Assembly: GCA_022826565.1 (NCBI GenBank)
Contig: JAJDUP010000041.1
Coordinates: 1-64,000 of the forward strand
Origin: Gemmatimonadota bacterium
Lineage (GTDB): Bacteria; Gemmatimonadota; Gemmatimonadetes; Longimicrobiales; Gaopeijiaceae
DNA length: 64,000 nucleotides
Reading direction: 5' to 3'
Positions 24,788 through 34,850 of the stretch are shown here, in pieces. The notes under the pieces are model-generated. The model saw only the letters and a list, made by a program, of their open reading frames with translations. It was not told the DNA's origin and did not search any database. Position numbers and translations under genes: made by a program. Numbering within the stretch: the first letter of the stretch is position 1; every line of letters starts with the position of its first letter.

Positions 24788-25990
24788 TCAGCTACCCAGC
24801 CCCACCGCCACCTCCCCCAACACGGCTACCGCCTCATCCAGCTGCCCGTCGGTCACGTACGGCGCCGGCCCCAGGCGCAGCACGCTCCCGCGTGAGTCGG
24901 CGTAGACGCCCTGCCCACGCAGCTTGCAGGCGATCTCCCCGGCGCGCGGTGTCTCCAGGGCCAGAAACCCGCCCCGGCGCGACAGCGGCACCGAACGGTC
25001 CCGGGTCAGCACAGCCGGATCCAGCTCCAGCGCGTCCACGGCTGCCGCCAGCCGCCTGGTCTGCGCCAGGCTGATCTCGCGAAGCCGGACCGCGTCCAGA
25101 CCCTGCTCGCGGAAGAAGCGGAAGACCGACGCCGCGCGGTAATGGCTCACCGGGTCATAGGTCGATCCGGCGAAGCGCAGGTGGCCTTCGCCGTAGCTCA
25201 CGCCGCCATCGCCCGGTGCCTGCGTGAGCGTCCCGAACTCCGCAAACCAGCCCGTGAGCACGGGACGCAGGGTGCATTCGCGCGGGAACCGGAGGAAGCA
25301 GTTCCCTTCCCCCAGCTGGCAGTACTTGTAGCCGCCGCCCACGACGAAGGCGTCCTGCAGCCCCATCTCCACCACCGAAAACGGTACCGCGTTGAGCGAG
25401 TGATACGCGTCGACCAGCAACTCGGCGCCGACCTGCGCGCACGCTCGCGCCACCTCGTCGAGCCCCTCGACGATCCGCGCGTCCCGGAAAAGCACCGACG
25501 ACACCAGCACCGCCGCTGTTCGATCGTCCACCGCGGCCGCAAGCCTGCCGGCCACCGCCCCTGATCCGTCCGCACCGACACCCTCCCGCGTCGCAACCCG
25601 GACGATCTCGATCCCCTCGCTCTCCAGCCGGTCCAGCTGGCGCCGAACGGTATGGAACTCGCCGTCGGTGGTAACCAGCCGCGGCCGCGCGCCCAGCGGC
25701 AGTGCCGACAGGAACCGGATCACCAGCTCGTGCGTGTTCTGCCCCAGCGTGATGTGGCCGTCCACATCGTCCAGCAGACGCCGGTACCCGGCCCGCACCT
25801 CGTCGGCGACCGCGAAGGCCCGTCCCCACTTGTCGTCCACATGCTCAGCGGCATCCAGCCACGCCTGTTTCTGGGCGTCGAAGGCCACGTCCGGCCACGC
25901 CTGGTGCGAGTGCCCGGTGAGCAGTACGCGGTCCGTGACGCGGAAACGGGAATAGTGTGCGGCGAGGGCGGCCGCGCCGGCGTCCGTCAT
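24788..25990 (-). CDS. kynU: Kynureninase-like PLP enzyme
   Basis: 400 residues of aminotransferase class V fold. It would cleave L-kynurenine to anthranilate and alanine. The PLP Asp is in LVDAYHSLNAVPF, the Schiff-base Lys in GGGYKYCQLGEGN, and the substrate-side loop VLTGWFAEF resembles the kynureninase GW-F motif. Last gene of the minus-strand tryptophan cluster, 43 bases after tryptophan 2,3-dioxygenase. Context makes kynureninase much more likely than a cysteine desulfurase-like relative; sequence identity to characterised KynU cannot be judged here. Confidence 0.8.
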   Translation of the reverse strand: MTDAGAAALAAHYSRFRVTDRVLLTGHSHQAWPDVAFDAQKQAWLDAAEHVDDKWGRAFAVADEVRAGYRRLLDDVDGHITLGQNTHELVIRFLSALPLGARPRLVTTDGEFHTVRRQLDRLESEGIEIVRVATREGVGADGSGAVAGRLAAAVDDRTAAVLVSSVLFRDARIVEGLDEVARACAQVGAELLVDAYHSLNAVPFSVVEMGLQDAFVVGGGYKYCQLGEGNCFLRFPRECTLRPVLTGWFAEFGTLTQAPGDGGVSYGEGHLRFAGSTYDPVSHYRAASVFRFFREQGLDAVRLREISLAQTRRLAAAVDALELDPAVLTRDRSVPLSRRGGFLALETPRAGEIACKLRGQGVYADSRGSVLRLGPAPYVTDGQLDEAVAVLGEVAVGLGS

Positions 25991-26033
25991 GGAGTCCGCC
26001 GCGAGAGGCCATCGGGACGAGCGTCCACCGACG

Positions 26034-26825
26034 TCACAACGACGACCTCATCTCCCACAGATCCGGAAACGCCGCGGTGAGCGTTGTCGCCAGGTAGGCC
26101 ACCCCCGCGCTGTCGCCCGTCCCGGGTTTGTTGCCGATCGTGCGCTCCACCATCTTGACGTGCCGGTACCGCCACTCCTGGAACCCCTCGTCCAGGTCGA
26201 CCAGGCGTTCGCACAGGTTCACGATCCCGGGGTCCGTGCGGTACATCTCGATCAGCAGCTTCTGCAGCTCGGGATCAGGCGTTACGGACCTGGTCACGTC
26301 GCGCGTCAGCGCCCGCTCGGGGACCTTGCACCCCTTGCGGACCAGGAACCGGAGGAAGGCATCCCAGAGCGACGGCTCCTCCAGCCTGCGCCTGAGCCGC
26401 CGCTGTTCATCGGGATACGGAAACGCCTTGAGGTACGACGCGCGCTTCATCCCCAACGCGAACTCCAGCTCCCGGAACTGGGCGGACTGGAAGCCGCTGG
26501 CCGTGTCGAGGCGGTCGCGGAAGGACTCGAACTCGACGGGGGTCATCGTCTCAAGGATGTCCAACTGGCCGACCAGCACCTTCATGATCGAGCGCACGCG
26601 CTTGAGGGTCGCGGCCACCCGCGGCTCGTCCCCGGCCATGAGCAGCCCGCGCGCGTGGTCCAGCTCGTGCAGCGCGGCCTTGAACCACAACTCGTGGACC
26701 TGGTGGACGATGATGAAGATCATCTCGTCGTGCTCGGGAGGGTCGGCAAGCGGCTTTTGCAGCGACAGCAACTCCGGCAGCATCGCGAAGCGCTGGTAAT
26801 CCATCTGTTCTCGTTGTTCACCCAT
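26034..26825 (-). CDS. kynA: Tryptophan 2,3-dioxygenase
   Basis: 263 residues, the usual bacterial length. Heme enzyme that opens the tryptophan indole ring with O2 to give N-formylkynurenine. Signatures: MIFIIVHQVHELWFK (active-site His), RELEFALGMKR and the proximal-His region YRHVKMVERTIGNKPGTGDSAG. ATG 26825 overlaps the end of the flavoprotein gene by 8 bases, so translation is probably coupled. First committed step of the pathway whose later steps lie on both sides. Confidence 0.92.
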   Translation of the reverse strand: MGEQREQMDYQRFAMLPELLSLQKPLADPPEHDEMIFIIVHQVHELWFKAALHELDHARGLLMAGDEPRVAATLKRVRSIMKVLVGQLDILETMTPVEFESFRDRLDTASGFQSAQFRELEFALGMKRASYLKAFPYPDEQRRLRRRLEEPSLWDAFLRFLVRKGCKVPERALTRDVTRSVTPDPELQKLLIEMYRTDPGIVNLCERLVDLDEGFQEWRYRHVKMVERTIGNKPGTGDSAGVAYLATTLTAAFPDLWEMRSSL

Positions 26826-29190
26826 CTTCGGTCTCCGGGCCGTACGCCCCCGAAGCCGCGCCGAACCGCGGCGTGTAGTTGTCCAGAGTCTCGTACTGCG
26901 ACGGCCAGGGCAGCGGATACCCCAGCGCGTAGGCGGCGTGACGGGTCCAGTATGGATCCCAGAGGTGCGCGCGCGCCATGAGGCAGAGGTCGGCCCTGCC
27001 AGCCGCGATGATCCCGTTAACGTCCTCGAAGGACGAGATGTTGCCGACGGCCATCGTCGCGATCCCGACCTCGTGGCGGATGCGGTCCGCGAAGGGCGTC
27101 TGAAACTGCCGCCCGTACCGGGGTTGCTGGTAGGGCACCGTCTGGCCGGTCGACACATCTACGACGTCGCATCCGTGGGCTTTCAGCGCGCGCGAAATGG
27201 CGACCGCGTCCTCGGGTTCGTTGCCGCCGGGCCACCAGTCCACCGCCGAAAGACGCACGGAGAGCGGGCGCTCGTCGGGCCACAGCGCGCGCACCGCGCC
27301 GACGACACGGAGGGGGAAGCGCAGCCGGTTTTCCAGGCTTCCGCCGTAGCGGTCGGTCCGCTGATTGGTCAGCGGCGACAGAAAGCTCGCCAGCAGGTAG
27401 CCGTGCGCCATGTGGATCTCGACGATGTCGAAGCCGGCCTCGACCGCCATCCCGGTGGAGTGCTCGAAGTCGGCGACCAGGGCGTCCATTCCGGCCTCGT
27501 CCAGTTCGTCCGGGACCGGGCTGTGCTCGAAGAACCCGATCGGCGAGGCGGATACGATCGGCCAGCCGCCATCGTCCAGGGGCTCGTTGGGGCCCTCCCA
27601 GTCAAGCCGCGTCGATCCTTTTCGCCCCGCGTGGCCGAGCTGGATCCCGATCTTCGTGCTTGTGAAGCGCTTCACAAAGTCGGCCAGGCGCCGCCACGCA
27701 GTGACGTGCGCGCCGGCGTAGATGCCCGCGCACCCCGGCGAGATGCGTCCGTCGCGCCCGATCGCGGTCATCTCGGCCATGACGAGCCCCGCACCGCCGA
27801 TGGCACGCGAGCCGAGGTTGACGAGGTGCCAGTCGTCGACCGTCCCGTCGCGGGCCGAGTACTGGCACATGGCCGACACGCCCACCCGGTTGGCCAGCGT
27901 GAGATCACGCAGGCGAAACGGGGTGAACAGTGGGGGCGGAGGCGCGCGGTCACCCGCGGCACGCACGATCCCCAGCGCCCTTTCATGCTCATCGATCGTC
28001 ACCCCGGCCTGGATTTCGGCCTTCCGCGCCACCCACCGGTCCACCTCGTCCACGAACGCCGGGTCGCGTTCGCGCAGGTTCTCGTGCGAGATGCGCAGGC
28101 TGCGGGTCAGGAGCGAGAAGGCGAACTGCTCGGGCTCCAGGCGGAAGTAGCGCTCGGTGTCCTCGAACCACTGGAGGCTGGCCTGGGCGGCGCGCTGCAG
28201 CGACTCGACGGGGCGGCGGCGCTCGGCTTCGTAGGCGGCAAGGGCATCGGCAAGACGGCTGCGGCCGGGCCCATCATCCGGCCGGTCCGCGTCCGAGGGC
28301 GCGTCGCGCACCACTTCGGCCAGCGCGATCCCGTCGAGCATGGCCAGACGCGTCCCGGAGCCGACCGAGAAGTGGGCCGTGTGGGCCGCGTCGCCGATGA
28401 GCACCACGTTGCCCGCCGCCCAGCGCGCGTTCACGATCGTCGGAAACTGGCGCCAGACGGAGCGGTTGCGGATCAGAGGGTGACCGTCCAGTTCCTCCGC
28501 GAAGAGGTGCGACAGGAAGCGCACGGTCTCCTCTTCGGTGGCGGTGTCCATCCCCGCGCGGCGCCAGGTGCGCTCGGTGGCTTCGACGATGAAGGTGGAC
28601 TTGCCCGAGGCGTCGTACTGGTAGGCGTGCACCCGCCACAGGCCGTGCTCGCTTTCGCGGAAGTAGAAGGTGAACGCCGGGAAGGGGCGGGTCGTTCCGA
28701 GCCACACGAAGCGGTTGGGACGCAGGTCGACCGCGGGCTCGAAGGCCTCGGCGAAGTGGCGGCGCACGGTGCTGTTGATGCCGTCGGCTCCGATGACGAG
28801 GTCGGCATCGAGATAGGGCGCGAGATCGGCGACGTCGGCCTCGAAGTGGAGCCCGACCCCCACTTCGCGGCAGCGCCGGTGCAGCAGAAGGAGCAGCTCG
28901 CGCCGCGACAGGCCCGCAAAGCCGTGGCCGGTCGACTGCATGCGGCGGCCCTGGTAGTGGATGTGGATGTCGTCCCAGTGGTAGAAGCGCTCCTCGATGG
29001 CACGCAGCGTTGGGGCGTCCGCGTCGGCGACCTCCTCCAGCGTCGCGTCCGAGAAGACGACCCCGAAGCCGAAGGTGTCGTCCGGGCGGTTTCGCTCGAA
29101 CACCTCGACCGAGCGGCGCGGGTCGTCCTTCTTGAGGAGGAGCGCGGTGAAGAGCCCGCCGGGCCCGCCGCCGATGACGTTGACCTTCAC
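26818..29190 (-). CDS. Bifunctional flavoprotein of the 2-aminobenzoyl-CoA monooxygenase/reductase (salicylyl-CoA 5-hydroxylase-like) family
   Basis: 790 residues in two parts. Residues 1-~390 are a class A FAD monooxygenase (IGGGPGGLFTALLLK; VIGADGINSTVRR; NVVLIGDAAHTAHFSVGSG). Residues ~410-790 are an Old Yellow Enzyme-like FMN reductase (LFTPFRLRDLTLANRVGVS; MCQYSA; QLGHAGRKG; GFDIVEIHMAHGYLL). Characterised relatives hydroxylate and reduce 2-aminobenzoyl-CoA to a dearomatised ring; others hydroxylate salicylyl-CoA. With kynureninase, dioxygenase and a benzoate-type CoA ligase in the same cluster, 2-aminobenzoyl-CoA is the likely substrate. Central enzyme of the cluster. Confidence 0.88.
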   Translation of the reverse strand: MKVNVIGGGPGGLFTALLLKKDDPRRSVEVFERNRPDDTFGFGVVFSDATLEEVADADAPTLRAIEERFYHWDDIHIHYQGRRMQSTGHGFAGLSRRELLLLLHRRCREVGVGLHFEADVADLAPYLDADLVIGADGINSTVRRHFAEAFEPAVDLRPNRFVWLGTTRPFPAFTFYFRESEHGLWRVHAYQYDASGKSTFIVEATERTWRRAGMDTATEEETVRFLSHLFAEELDGHPLIRNRSVWRQFPTIVNARWAAGNVVLIGDAAHTAHFSVGSGTRLAMLDGIALAEVVRDAPSDADRPDDGPGRSRLADALAAYEAERRRPVESLQRAAQASLQWFEDTERYFRLEPEQFAFSLLTRSLRISHENLRERDPAFVDEVDRWVARKAEIQAGVTIDEHERALGIVRAAGDRAPPPPLFTPFRLRDLTLANRVGVSAMCQYSARDGTVDDWHLVNLGSRAIGGAGLVMAEMTAIGRDGRISPGCAGIYAGAHVTAWRRLADFVKRFTSTKIGIQLGHAGRKGSTRLDWEGPNEPLDDGGWPIVSASPIGFFEHSPVPDELDEAGMDALVADFEHSTGMAVEAGFDIVEIHMAHGYLLASFLSPLTNQRTDRYGGSLENRLRFPLRVVGAVRALWPDERPLSVRLSAVDWWPGGNEPEDAVAISRALKAHGCDVVDVSTGQTVPYQQPRYGRQFQTPFADRIRHEVGIATMAVGNISSFEDVNGIIAAGRADLCLMARAHLWDPYWTRHAAYALGYPLPWPSQYETLDNYTPRFGAASGAYGPETEDG

Positions 29191-29233
29191 GGGGCCGCGC
29201 TCCGTGCCGGCCTCCGCCGCGCCGGCCCGCGCA

Positions 29234-30484
29234 TCACCCGTCGCCCCGCACCAGGCCGCCCCCGATGATCAGATACTGGATCTCGGTCGTTCCTTCGTAG
29301 ATCCGCAGCGCGCGCACGCTCCTGTAGAGGTGCTCGACGGGATGCGAAGCGATCACGCCGCGCCCTCCCAGCACCTGCACCGCCCGGTCCACGATCCGCT
29401 GCGCGGCCTCGGTACAGAACGCCTTCGCCATCGCCGCCTCCTGGGTGACGCGCGACGCCCCCCGGTCCTTCTCCCACCCCGCGCGGTAGGCGAGCAGCCG
29501 CCCGGCCGTGAGCTCCGTGGCCGAGGTGGCAAGCTTCTCCTGAATCAGCTGGAACGACCCCAGCGCCCTGCCGAACTGCCGCCGCTCGCGCGCATGCGCC
29601 ACCGCCTCCCGGAGCGCCCGGCCGGCCATCCCGCACGCCGCGGCCGCCACCGTGGGACGCAACCGGTCCAGCGCCGCCATCCCGGTCTTGAACCCGGTCC
29701 CGGGCGCGCCCAGCATGGCCGCGGCCGGCACCCGGCAGCCGTCGAACCGGATCTCACCCAGCGGGTGCGGCGCGCTCATCACCTGCGCTCCCGCGAACTC
29801 CAGCCCAACCGTATCGGCCGGTACCACGAAGCAGGAAATCCCGCGGGTGCCAGCCCGGGGGTCAGTGGTCGCGAAGACGACGTAGAAGTCCGCGACGCCC
29901 GCGTTCGAGATGAAGGTCTTGCCGCCGTTCAGCAGGTAATGCCCCGGGCCATCAGCACCACCCGCACCCGCCGATCCGGCATCTACCGCCGCCCCACCGT
30001 CTGGCACAACCACCTCCGGCACCGCAGCCGTCGCCATCGCCGCCACATCCGACCCCGCTTCCCACTCCGTCATCGCAAACGCGCCCATCGCCTCGCCCGC
30101 CATCGCGCGCGCCACCCATCCCCCCGGATCCTCCCCCCGAATCAGCCCCGGCGTCGAACTCAGCCCCTGCAGCGCGAACACCGCATCCGCCAGCGGCGAC
30201 CACCACCCCAGCACCTCCCGCGCGACCAGACAGCCCCGCACGTCCCCGTCGGCGATCGGCCGGAACAGCCCCGCCCGCCCCATCAGCCCCACCAGCTCCC
30301 GCGCCCGCACGCGCGCCGCGCCGTCGCTATCCGGGTCGTGCCGCTCCCCGATCTCCTCCCGGCAGAACGCCACCACCCGCTCCCGGTACTCCCGATGCGA
30401 CGCCTCGACGAACGCCGCCACCGCATCCAGCGACAGCCCGCCCGCGTCAAACAAAGCGAGGCCTCCGCTTCTCCACGAACGCAT
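29234..30484 (-). CDS. Acyl-CoA dehydrogenase of the anthranilyl-CoA cluster
   Basis: 416 residues. Three-domain acyl-CoA dehydrogenase: [15 protein letters not shown] (FAD-binding middle domain), [36 protein letters not shown], and the C-terminal [18 protein letters not shown] with the base-type Glu. A Gly/Ala-rich insert of ~20 residues (near residue 165) interrupts the middle domain. It would oxidise an alicyclic acyl-CoA after ring reduction. The start overlaps the crotonase gene by 38 bases; a TTG inside that overlap is an alternative. Confidence 0.82.
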   Translation of the reverse strand: MRSWRSGGLALFDAGGLSLDAVAAFVEASHREYRERVVAFCREEIGERHDPDSDGAARVRARELVGLMGRAGLFRPIADGDVRGCLVAREVLGWWSPLADAVFALQGLSSTPGLIRGEDPGGWVARAMAGEAMGAFAMTEWEAGSDVAAMATAAVPEVVVPDGGAAVDAGSAGAGGADGPGHYLLNGGKTFISNAGVADFYVVFATTDPRAGTRGISCFVVPADTVGLEFAGAQVMSAPHPLGEIRFDGCRVPAAAMLGAPGTGFKTGMAALDRLRPTVAAAACGMAGRALREAVAHARERRQFGRALGSFQLIQEKLATSATELTAGRLLAYRAGWEKDRGASRVTQEAAMAKAFCTEAAQRIVDRAVQVLGGRGVIASHPVEHLYRSVRALRIYEGTTEIQYLIIGGGLVRGDG

Positions 30485-31268
30485 CGTAGGCCTCGCGGAA
30501 GTTCGGGTTCAGCATGCACACCGCCTGCGCCCGCGCCTCGGCCTCGAGCGCCTCCTCCAGCCTCATGTGCGCCTCGCCGTTCAGCGCCTCCTTCGTCACC
30601 TGCAGCGCGAACGACGGCCCCCGCGCCAGCGTCCCGGCCAACTCCGTCGCCGCGTCCACCACCTCGCCGTCGGGCACGACCCGGTTATACAGCCCGATCC
30701 GGTGCGCCTCCGCGGCATCGATGAAGGCCCCGGTCATGAGCAGCTCCGTCGCGCGCCCCATCCCGACGATCCGCGGCAGCAGCCACGCCGCCCCCATATC
30801 CGCCCCCGACAGGCCGACGCGCGTAAACAGGTACGCGATCCGCGCCGACTCCGCCGCGATCCGCACGTCGCACGCCGTGGCAATCACCGCGCCCGCACCC
30901 GCCACCGTCCCGTTCAGCGCCCCGATCACTGGCTGCCGGCACTGCCGGATCGCCGCGATCAGGTCGCACGTCATCCGCGTGAACTCCAGCAGCCGCTCGA
31001 AATCCCGTTCGAAGAGCGCCCCGATGATGTCCTCGACGTCGCCCCCGGTACAGAACCCGCGCCCCGCCCCGGTAATCACGATCGCGCGCACCTCGGGCTC
31101 CGTATCGAGCGCGCGAAACGTGTTCCGCAGCTCGTCATACACCTCGAAGGTCAGCGCATTGAGCCGCTCCGGCCGATTGAGCGTGATCCGCGCCACGCCG
31201 GTCTCCGTATCGCAGTCGAGGAGGAACGAGCGGGCGGCCTCCAGGTGTGGGGATTTGAGGTCGGTCAT
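30447..31268 (-). CDS. Crotonase-fold (enoyl-CoA hydratase family) protein lacking both usual catalytic glutamates
   Basis: 273 residues from ATG 31268, preceded by GAAGGGA. Crotonase fold signatures: ITLNRPERLNALTFEVYDELR, GAGRGFCTGGDVEDI, GALNGTVAGAGAVIATACDVRIA. In hydratases one catalytic Glu sits in 'GGGCELA' and the second in 'PE(V/I)xLG'; here the equivalents read AGAGAVIA and GLSGADMGA, so both are absent and an Asp is present. It may catalyse another crotonase reaction, such as ring opening, in the anthranilyl-CoA route. Coupled to the acyl-CoA dehydrogenase downstream. Confidence 0.82.
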   Translation of the reverse strand: MTDLKSPHLEAARSFLLDCDTETGVARITLNRPERLNALTFEVYDELRNTFRALDTEPEVRAIVITGAGRGFCTGGDVEDIIGALFERDFERLLEFTRMTCDLIAAIRQCRQPVIGALNGTVAGAGAVIATACDVRIAAESARIAYLFTRVGLSGADMGAAWLLPRIVGMGRATELLMTGAFIDAAEAHRIGLYNRVVPDGEVVDAATELAGTLARGPSFALQVTKEALNGEAHMRLEEALEAEARAQAVCMLNPNFREAYDAFVEKRRPRFV

Positions 31269-31290
31269 GGCTGTCCCTTCGCTGTAGGCG

Positions 31291-31722
31291 TCACGTGGCC
31301 TGCCCCTCACCCGATCGAGCCTGCGGGATCACCGCCGTGGCCTCGACCTCGACCACCGCACGCGGATCGACCAGTTCGGCAACCGCGACGAGCGCCATGG
31401 CCGGAAAGTGCTTCCCGAGCACCGCCCTGTACGCGGCTCCCACCTCGGCCAGCGACCCGCGATAGGCGTCCATATCGGTCACATAGATGGTGAGCCGGCC
31501 GATGTCGGCCACCGTCCCCCCGGCCTCCTCCACCACGCACAGCACGTTGGCCAGCGCGGCCCCGAACTGCGAGGCGAGGGTGGCGCCGGCCCCGTCCGCG
31601 TCCGGCCCCACCCCGATTTGCCCGGCCACGAAGAGCACCCGCCCCCCCGCCGGCGCGAGCATCCCGTTGTTCCAGCCGCGCGGACTGCCCAGCGCCTCCG
31701 GGTTGACGACGCGGAAGGTCAT
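31291..31722 (-). CDS. RidA/YjgF-family enamine/imine deaminase-like protein
   Basis: 143 residues from ATG 31722. The RidA fold is clear: GRVLFVAGQIGVGPD, ALANVLCVVEEAGG, DIGRLTIYVTDMDAY and the C-terminal VDPRAVVEVEATAVI, with the Arg and Glu that bind the carboxylate and water in active RidA proteins. RidA hydrolyses enamines and imines, releasing ammonia. As the first gene of a cluster whose flavoprotein product is an aminocyclohexene, that is an enamine, it could carry out the deamination step; this is inference. 23 bases separate it from the crotonase gene. Confidence 0.85.
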   Translation of the reverse strand: MTFRVVNPEALGSPRGWNNGMLAPAGGRVLFVAGQIGVGPDADGAGATLASQFGAALANVLCVVEEAGGTVADIGRLTIYVTDMDAYRGSLAEVGAAYRAVLGKHFPAMALVAVAELVDPRAVVEVEATAVIPQARSGEGQAT

Positions 31723-31803
31723 CTGGCAGCCCGTCGACAACACCCTCTCGGTATTCGAGCCGCGATGCATCTGCGCTGGGCGCTTCGCGCAGACTGCTCA
31801 CAC

Positions 31804-31821
31804 TGTAAAGGTAGCATTACA
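31804..31821. promoter_or_regulatory. Candidate operator TGTAA-N8-TTACA upstream of the RidA-to-kynureninase operon
   Basis: A palindrome with 5-base arms, in an unusually AT-rich stretch (31797-31900) about 80 bases before the RidA start. The neighbouring sequence ATGTCATGTGTAGTGTACAT also has dyad symmetry. A TetR- or GntR-type repressor would fit this spacing, but no regulator gene is present in the cluster and no clear -35/-10 was identified. Confidence 0.3.
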
Positions 31822-32054
31822 ATATGTCATGTGTAGTGTACATTTGCCTTATCCAAAGCTTCGCTATGCGTTGGTTTCTCAAGCGAATGGCATGTGAATT
31901 CGTATCCCCTCTCGCCTTGTCAGCCCGGCAGGGAATCCTGGAGTCACATCTTGTCATGGGCATTGAACTTACGAGGTTGCATGGCCGGATTCCAGCCATT
32001 TGCCTCCCGCTGTTTGGCGATCTCAGCCGCGAGGTCGCCGAGGTTCCGGTGTCG

Positions 32055-32117
32055 TCCTTCGTCCGCCCTCTGATAACACTGAAGCACCGTCTTGGCCGTC
32101 TTTCCGTCCAGCATCAC
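32055..32117 (-). pseudogene. Orphan C-terminal remnant of a tyrosine recombinase
   Basis: The peptide GKTAKTVLQCYQRADEG is nearly identical to the nucleophile-Tyr segment of integrase copy 3 (GWKTAKTVLQCYQRADEG). Sequence on either side has no integrase similarity. It marks an old integration and decay event inside the tryptophan cluster and links this locus to the same recombinase family as the island at 1-13,300. Confidence 0.6.
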
Positions 32118-32190
32118 CTCAGATGGACGATCGCGAAACCGAGCGGGTTTCTCACCAGGTGGCTGGCCTGGAAATCGAGGTCCCTGGGAT

Positions 32191-32717
32191 GTTCTTTGGA
32201 AACTGGGCGGCCCGAAGCATACTCCTCCGAACATGCCGCTTATGAGTGGCAACTTTCGCCAGTTGCGAAGCCATCCGTTTGCCTCTGGGGCACACCACAA
32301 ACACGGGTTTACCCTGCTCTATGGATACCATGTGCCGACAGGGAGCGTCTGGGTTTTTTGGGGCCCCGAAACCGAGTGGGTGCCGGCGGGCAGGGTGACA
32401 GGGTTGGGGGTGCCGATCTGGTACCCTGCGACCGGGAGGTTGATCACGGGACGCCAAATCGACTTGGAGAGAAACGTCCCCTGAAGGACTTCGACCTCGG
32501 GCAAGGTCGCGAGGGCGTTGAGGTAGACCTGCTGCCGAGCGGGGGCACCGGCGTCGCGAATCCCGGAGACGCGGGCGGTAAAGTACTTCAGCTTGGTGAC
32601 GGAATGGCCGGCCGGGAGCAGTTGGTACGTCAGCTTGACGGGGTCGAGCCACTTGAACGGCGTGCGCTTGAGCGCGTAGTACAGGCTGAATCCGTCAACA
32701 TAAACTCGCGTCCTCAT
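32191..32717 (-). pseudogene. NYN-domain (PIN-like) nuclease gene, internally deleted and frameshifted
   Basis: From ATG 32717 the N-terminus MRTRVYVDGFSLYYALK carries the first acidic residue of a NYN domain and continues through KLKYFTARVSG and ALATLPEVEVLQGTF. The frame then ends at 32319, while the C-terminal part, GKPVFVVCPRGKRMASQLAKVATHKRHVR.., is found in another frame at about 32325-32191. The central acidic motifs of the nuclease are missing between them. Intact relatives are ~230 residues. This is a broken gene. Confidence 0.65.
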
Positions 32718-32730
32718 GGGCCCACCCCAA

Positions 32731-32763
32731 AAAGCAAGGGCCACCCCAGAGGGGCAGCCCTTG
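32731..32763 (-). terminator. Rho-independent terminator (minus strand)
   Basis: Stem CAAGGGC (32735-32741)/GCCCTTG (32757-32763) with an inner CCCC/GGGG pair. Read on the minus strand the stem is followed by CTTTTTGG. It could end transcription of the creatininase-SDR operon, whose last gene stops at 33042, or insulate the NYN remnant. Confidence 0.6.
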
Positions 32764-32849
32764 AGTCGACAGCACGCTGCCGACGGGTATCTACGCCAAT
32801 GTACAACGCCATGCTCGCATCCTCAAGCCCCGCGTTGTAGCCAGAGCCA

Positions 32850-32960
32850 AGGCGTGAGTCTGACCGGCCAGATACTTCAGTTTGGTAGTGGTGGGGGGCA
32901 GTTGGATCGTGGAGCAAGGTCCGGATTCCCCTCCTCTGAAAAGGGCGAAGCAGTGTAGCG
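32850..32960 (-). pseudogene. Second decayed fragment of a NYN-type gene
   Basis: The minus-strand peptide QLPPTTTKLKYLAGQTHALAL resembles the LLP..VTKLKYFTARVSG segment of the neighbouring NYN remnant. Nothing upstream or downstream extends the match. It suggests a duplicated or multiply rearranged NYN gene in this scar. Confidence 0.35.
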
Positions 32961-33041
32961 GGGGAGTCAACAGGGCGGTGTAGCGTGGCGCCACCAGGGC
33001 TCGGATCGCTGTTGGAGGAGCGGCGCTCGCCAGGAGCAGGA

Positions 33042-33895
<854 letters not shown>

Positions 33896-33899
<4 letters not shown>

Positions 33900-34723
33900 T
33901 TGGCCACCTCCGTTGGGCCGTTTGCAAGCACATCCGCCACCGCGTCCGCCACTATCCCCGCCAGGACCTCGATGGTCGCCCGCCCCTCGTCCGCGGTGGC
34001 CGCGGCGGGGTCCCCGCAGTACGCTTCGCCCGCGCCCGACTCCTCGAAGGTGGCCGCGCCGGCCCTGATCGCGACCGACAGCGACGCCGGGTTTTCCGGG
34101 AGCGCCCGCCGCACGGCGTCCCGGACCAGCTCGGGGGCGGCCGCCATGACAATCGACGTCTCGTAGCACCCCGCGTGACAGGCGCCGTTCTTGAACTCCG
34201 CCGTCAGGCGCGATGCCCAGCGCCGCGTGGTCAGGTCCGGGTGGACGACGGGCATGGGGCCCTCGTGCGCGCTCGCGGCCTCGCGGATCGAGGCCAGGTG
34301 GGCCGGGTCGAGGTGCGCGTTGACCACGACCAGCGCGGCCACACCCTGACGCTGCAGGGAGGCCGCGATATCGGCCAGCATTGCGGTGAAGGTGGCCGGG
34401 CGCAGCGAAATCGTGCCCGGGAAGCCGGCCGCAAATGGAGCGGCGCTGTAGGCCAGGGGCGGCAGGATGACGGGGTGGCAGTCCAAGGCGCGCAGATGCG
34501 GCAGGGCGGCCTTCGCGGCGGCCGCCGCGATGACGACGTCGGTCTCCAGGGGGAGGTGGGGGCCGTGCGCCTCGACGGCGCCGACGGGCAGCAGGGCGAG
34601 GACCGTGGAGCCGTGTGGGGTGGGGACGCGTTCACCCGCGCGCCCGAGACCGAGACCGAGTTCTTCAAGTTCGGTCCACGTCGCGTGACCCCATTGTCGG
34701 CTGTCCATTGACCCTGACTCCAT
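33896..34723 (-). CDS. Creatininase-family amidohydrolase, candidate kynurenine formamidase
   Basis: 275 residues from ATG 34723; ATG 34708 with GGAG upstream is an alternative. The creatininase metal-site motif LPVGAVEAHGPHLPLETD (Glu, His, Asp) is clear, and GCYETSIVMA matches the conserved Glu segment. The usual 'NGHGGN' motif is replaced by NAHLDPAH, keeping the His. The family hydrolyses cyclic or linear amides. N-formylkynurenine hydrolysis is the one amide step required between the dioxygenase and kynureninase and no KynB-type gene is present, so this protein may do it. That function is inferred. Divergent from the CoA ligase gene. Confidence 0.75.
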
Positions 34724-34850
34724 AGTTCCTAAACATAGTCCTCACCCGGCAGTCCGGGGACATGGGCGGGCCCGGCCGCCGCCGGCGATCCCCCGGACCG
34801 GCCTGCCAGCCTCCCCGGCGCCATCGACCACCTGGAGTGTCCCCACGCGG

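Noticed and set aside
26818..29190. Naming the flavoprotein simply salicylyl-CoA 5-hydroxylase
   Set aside because: The family includes both activities; kynureninase, tryptophan dioxygenase and a benzoate-type ligase in the cluster favour 2-aminobenzoyl-CoA.
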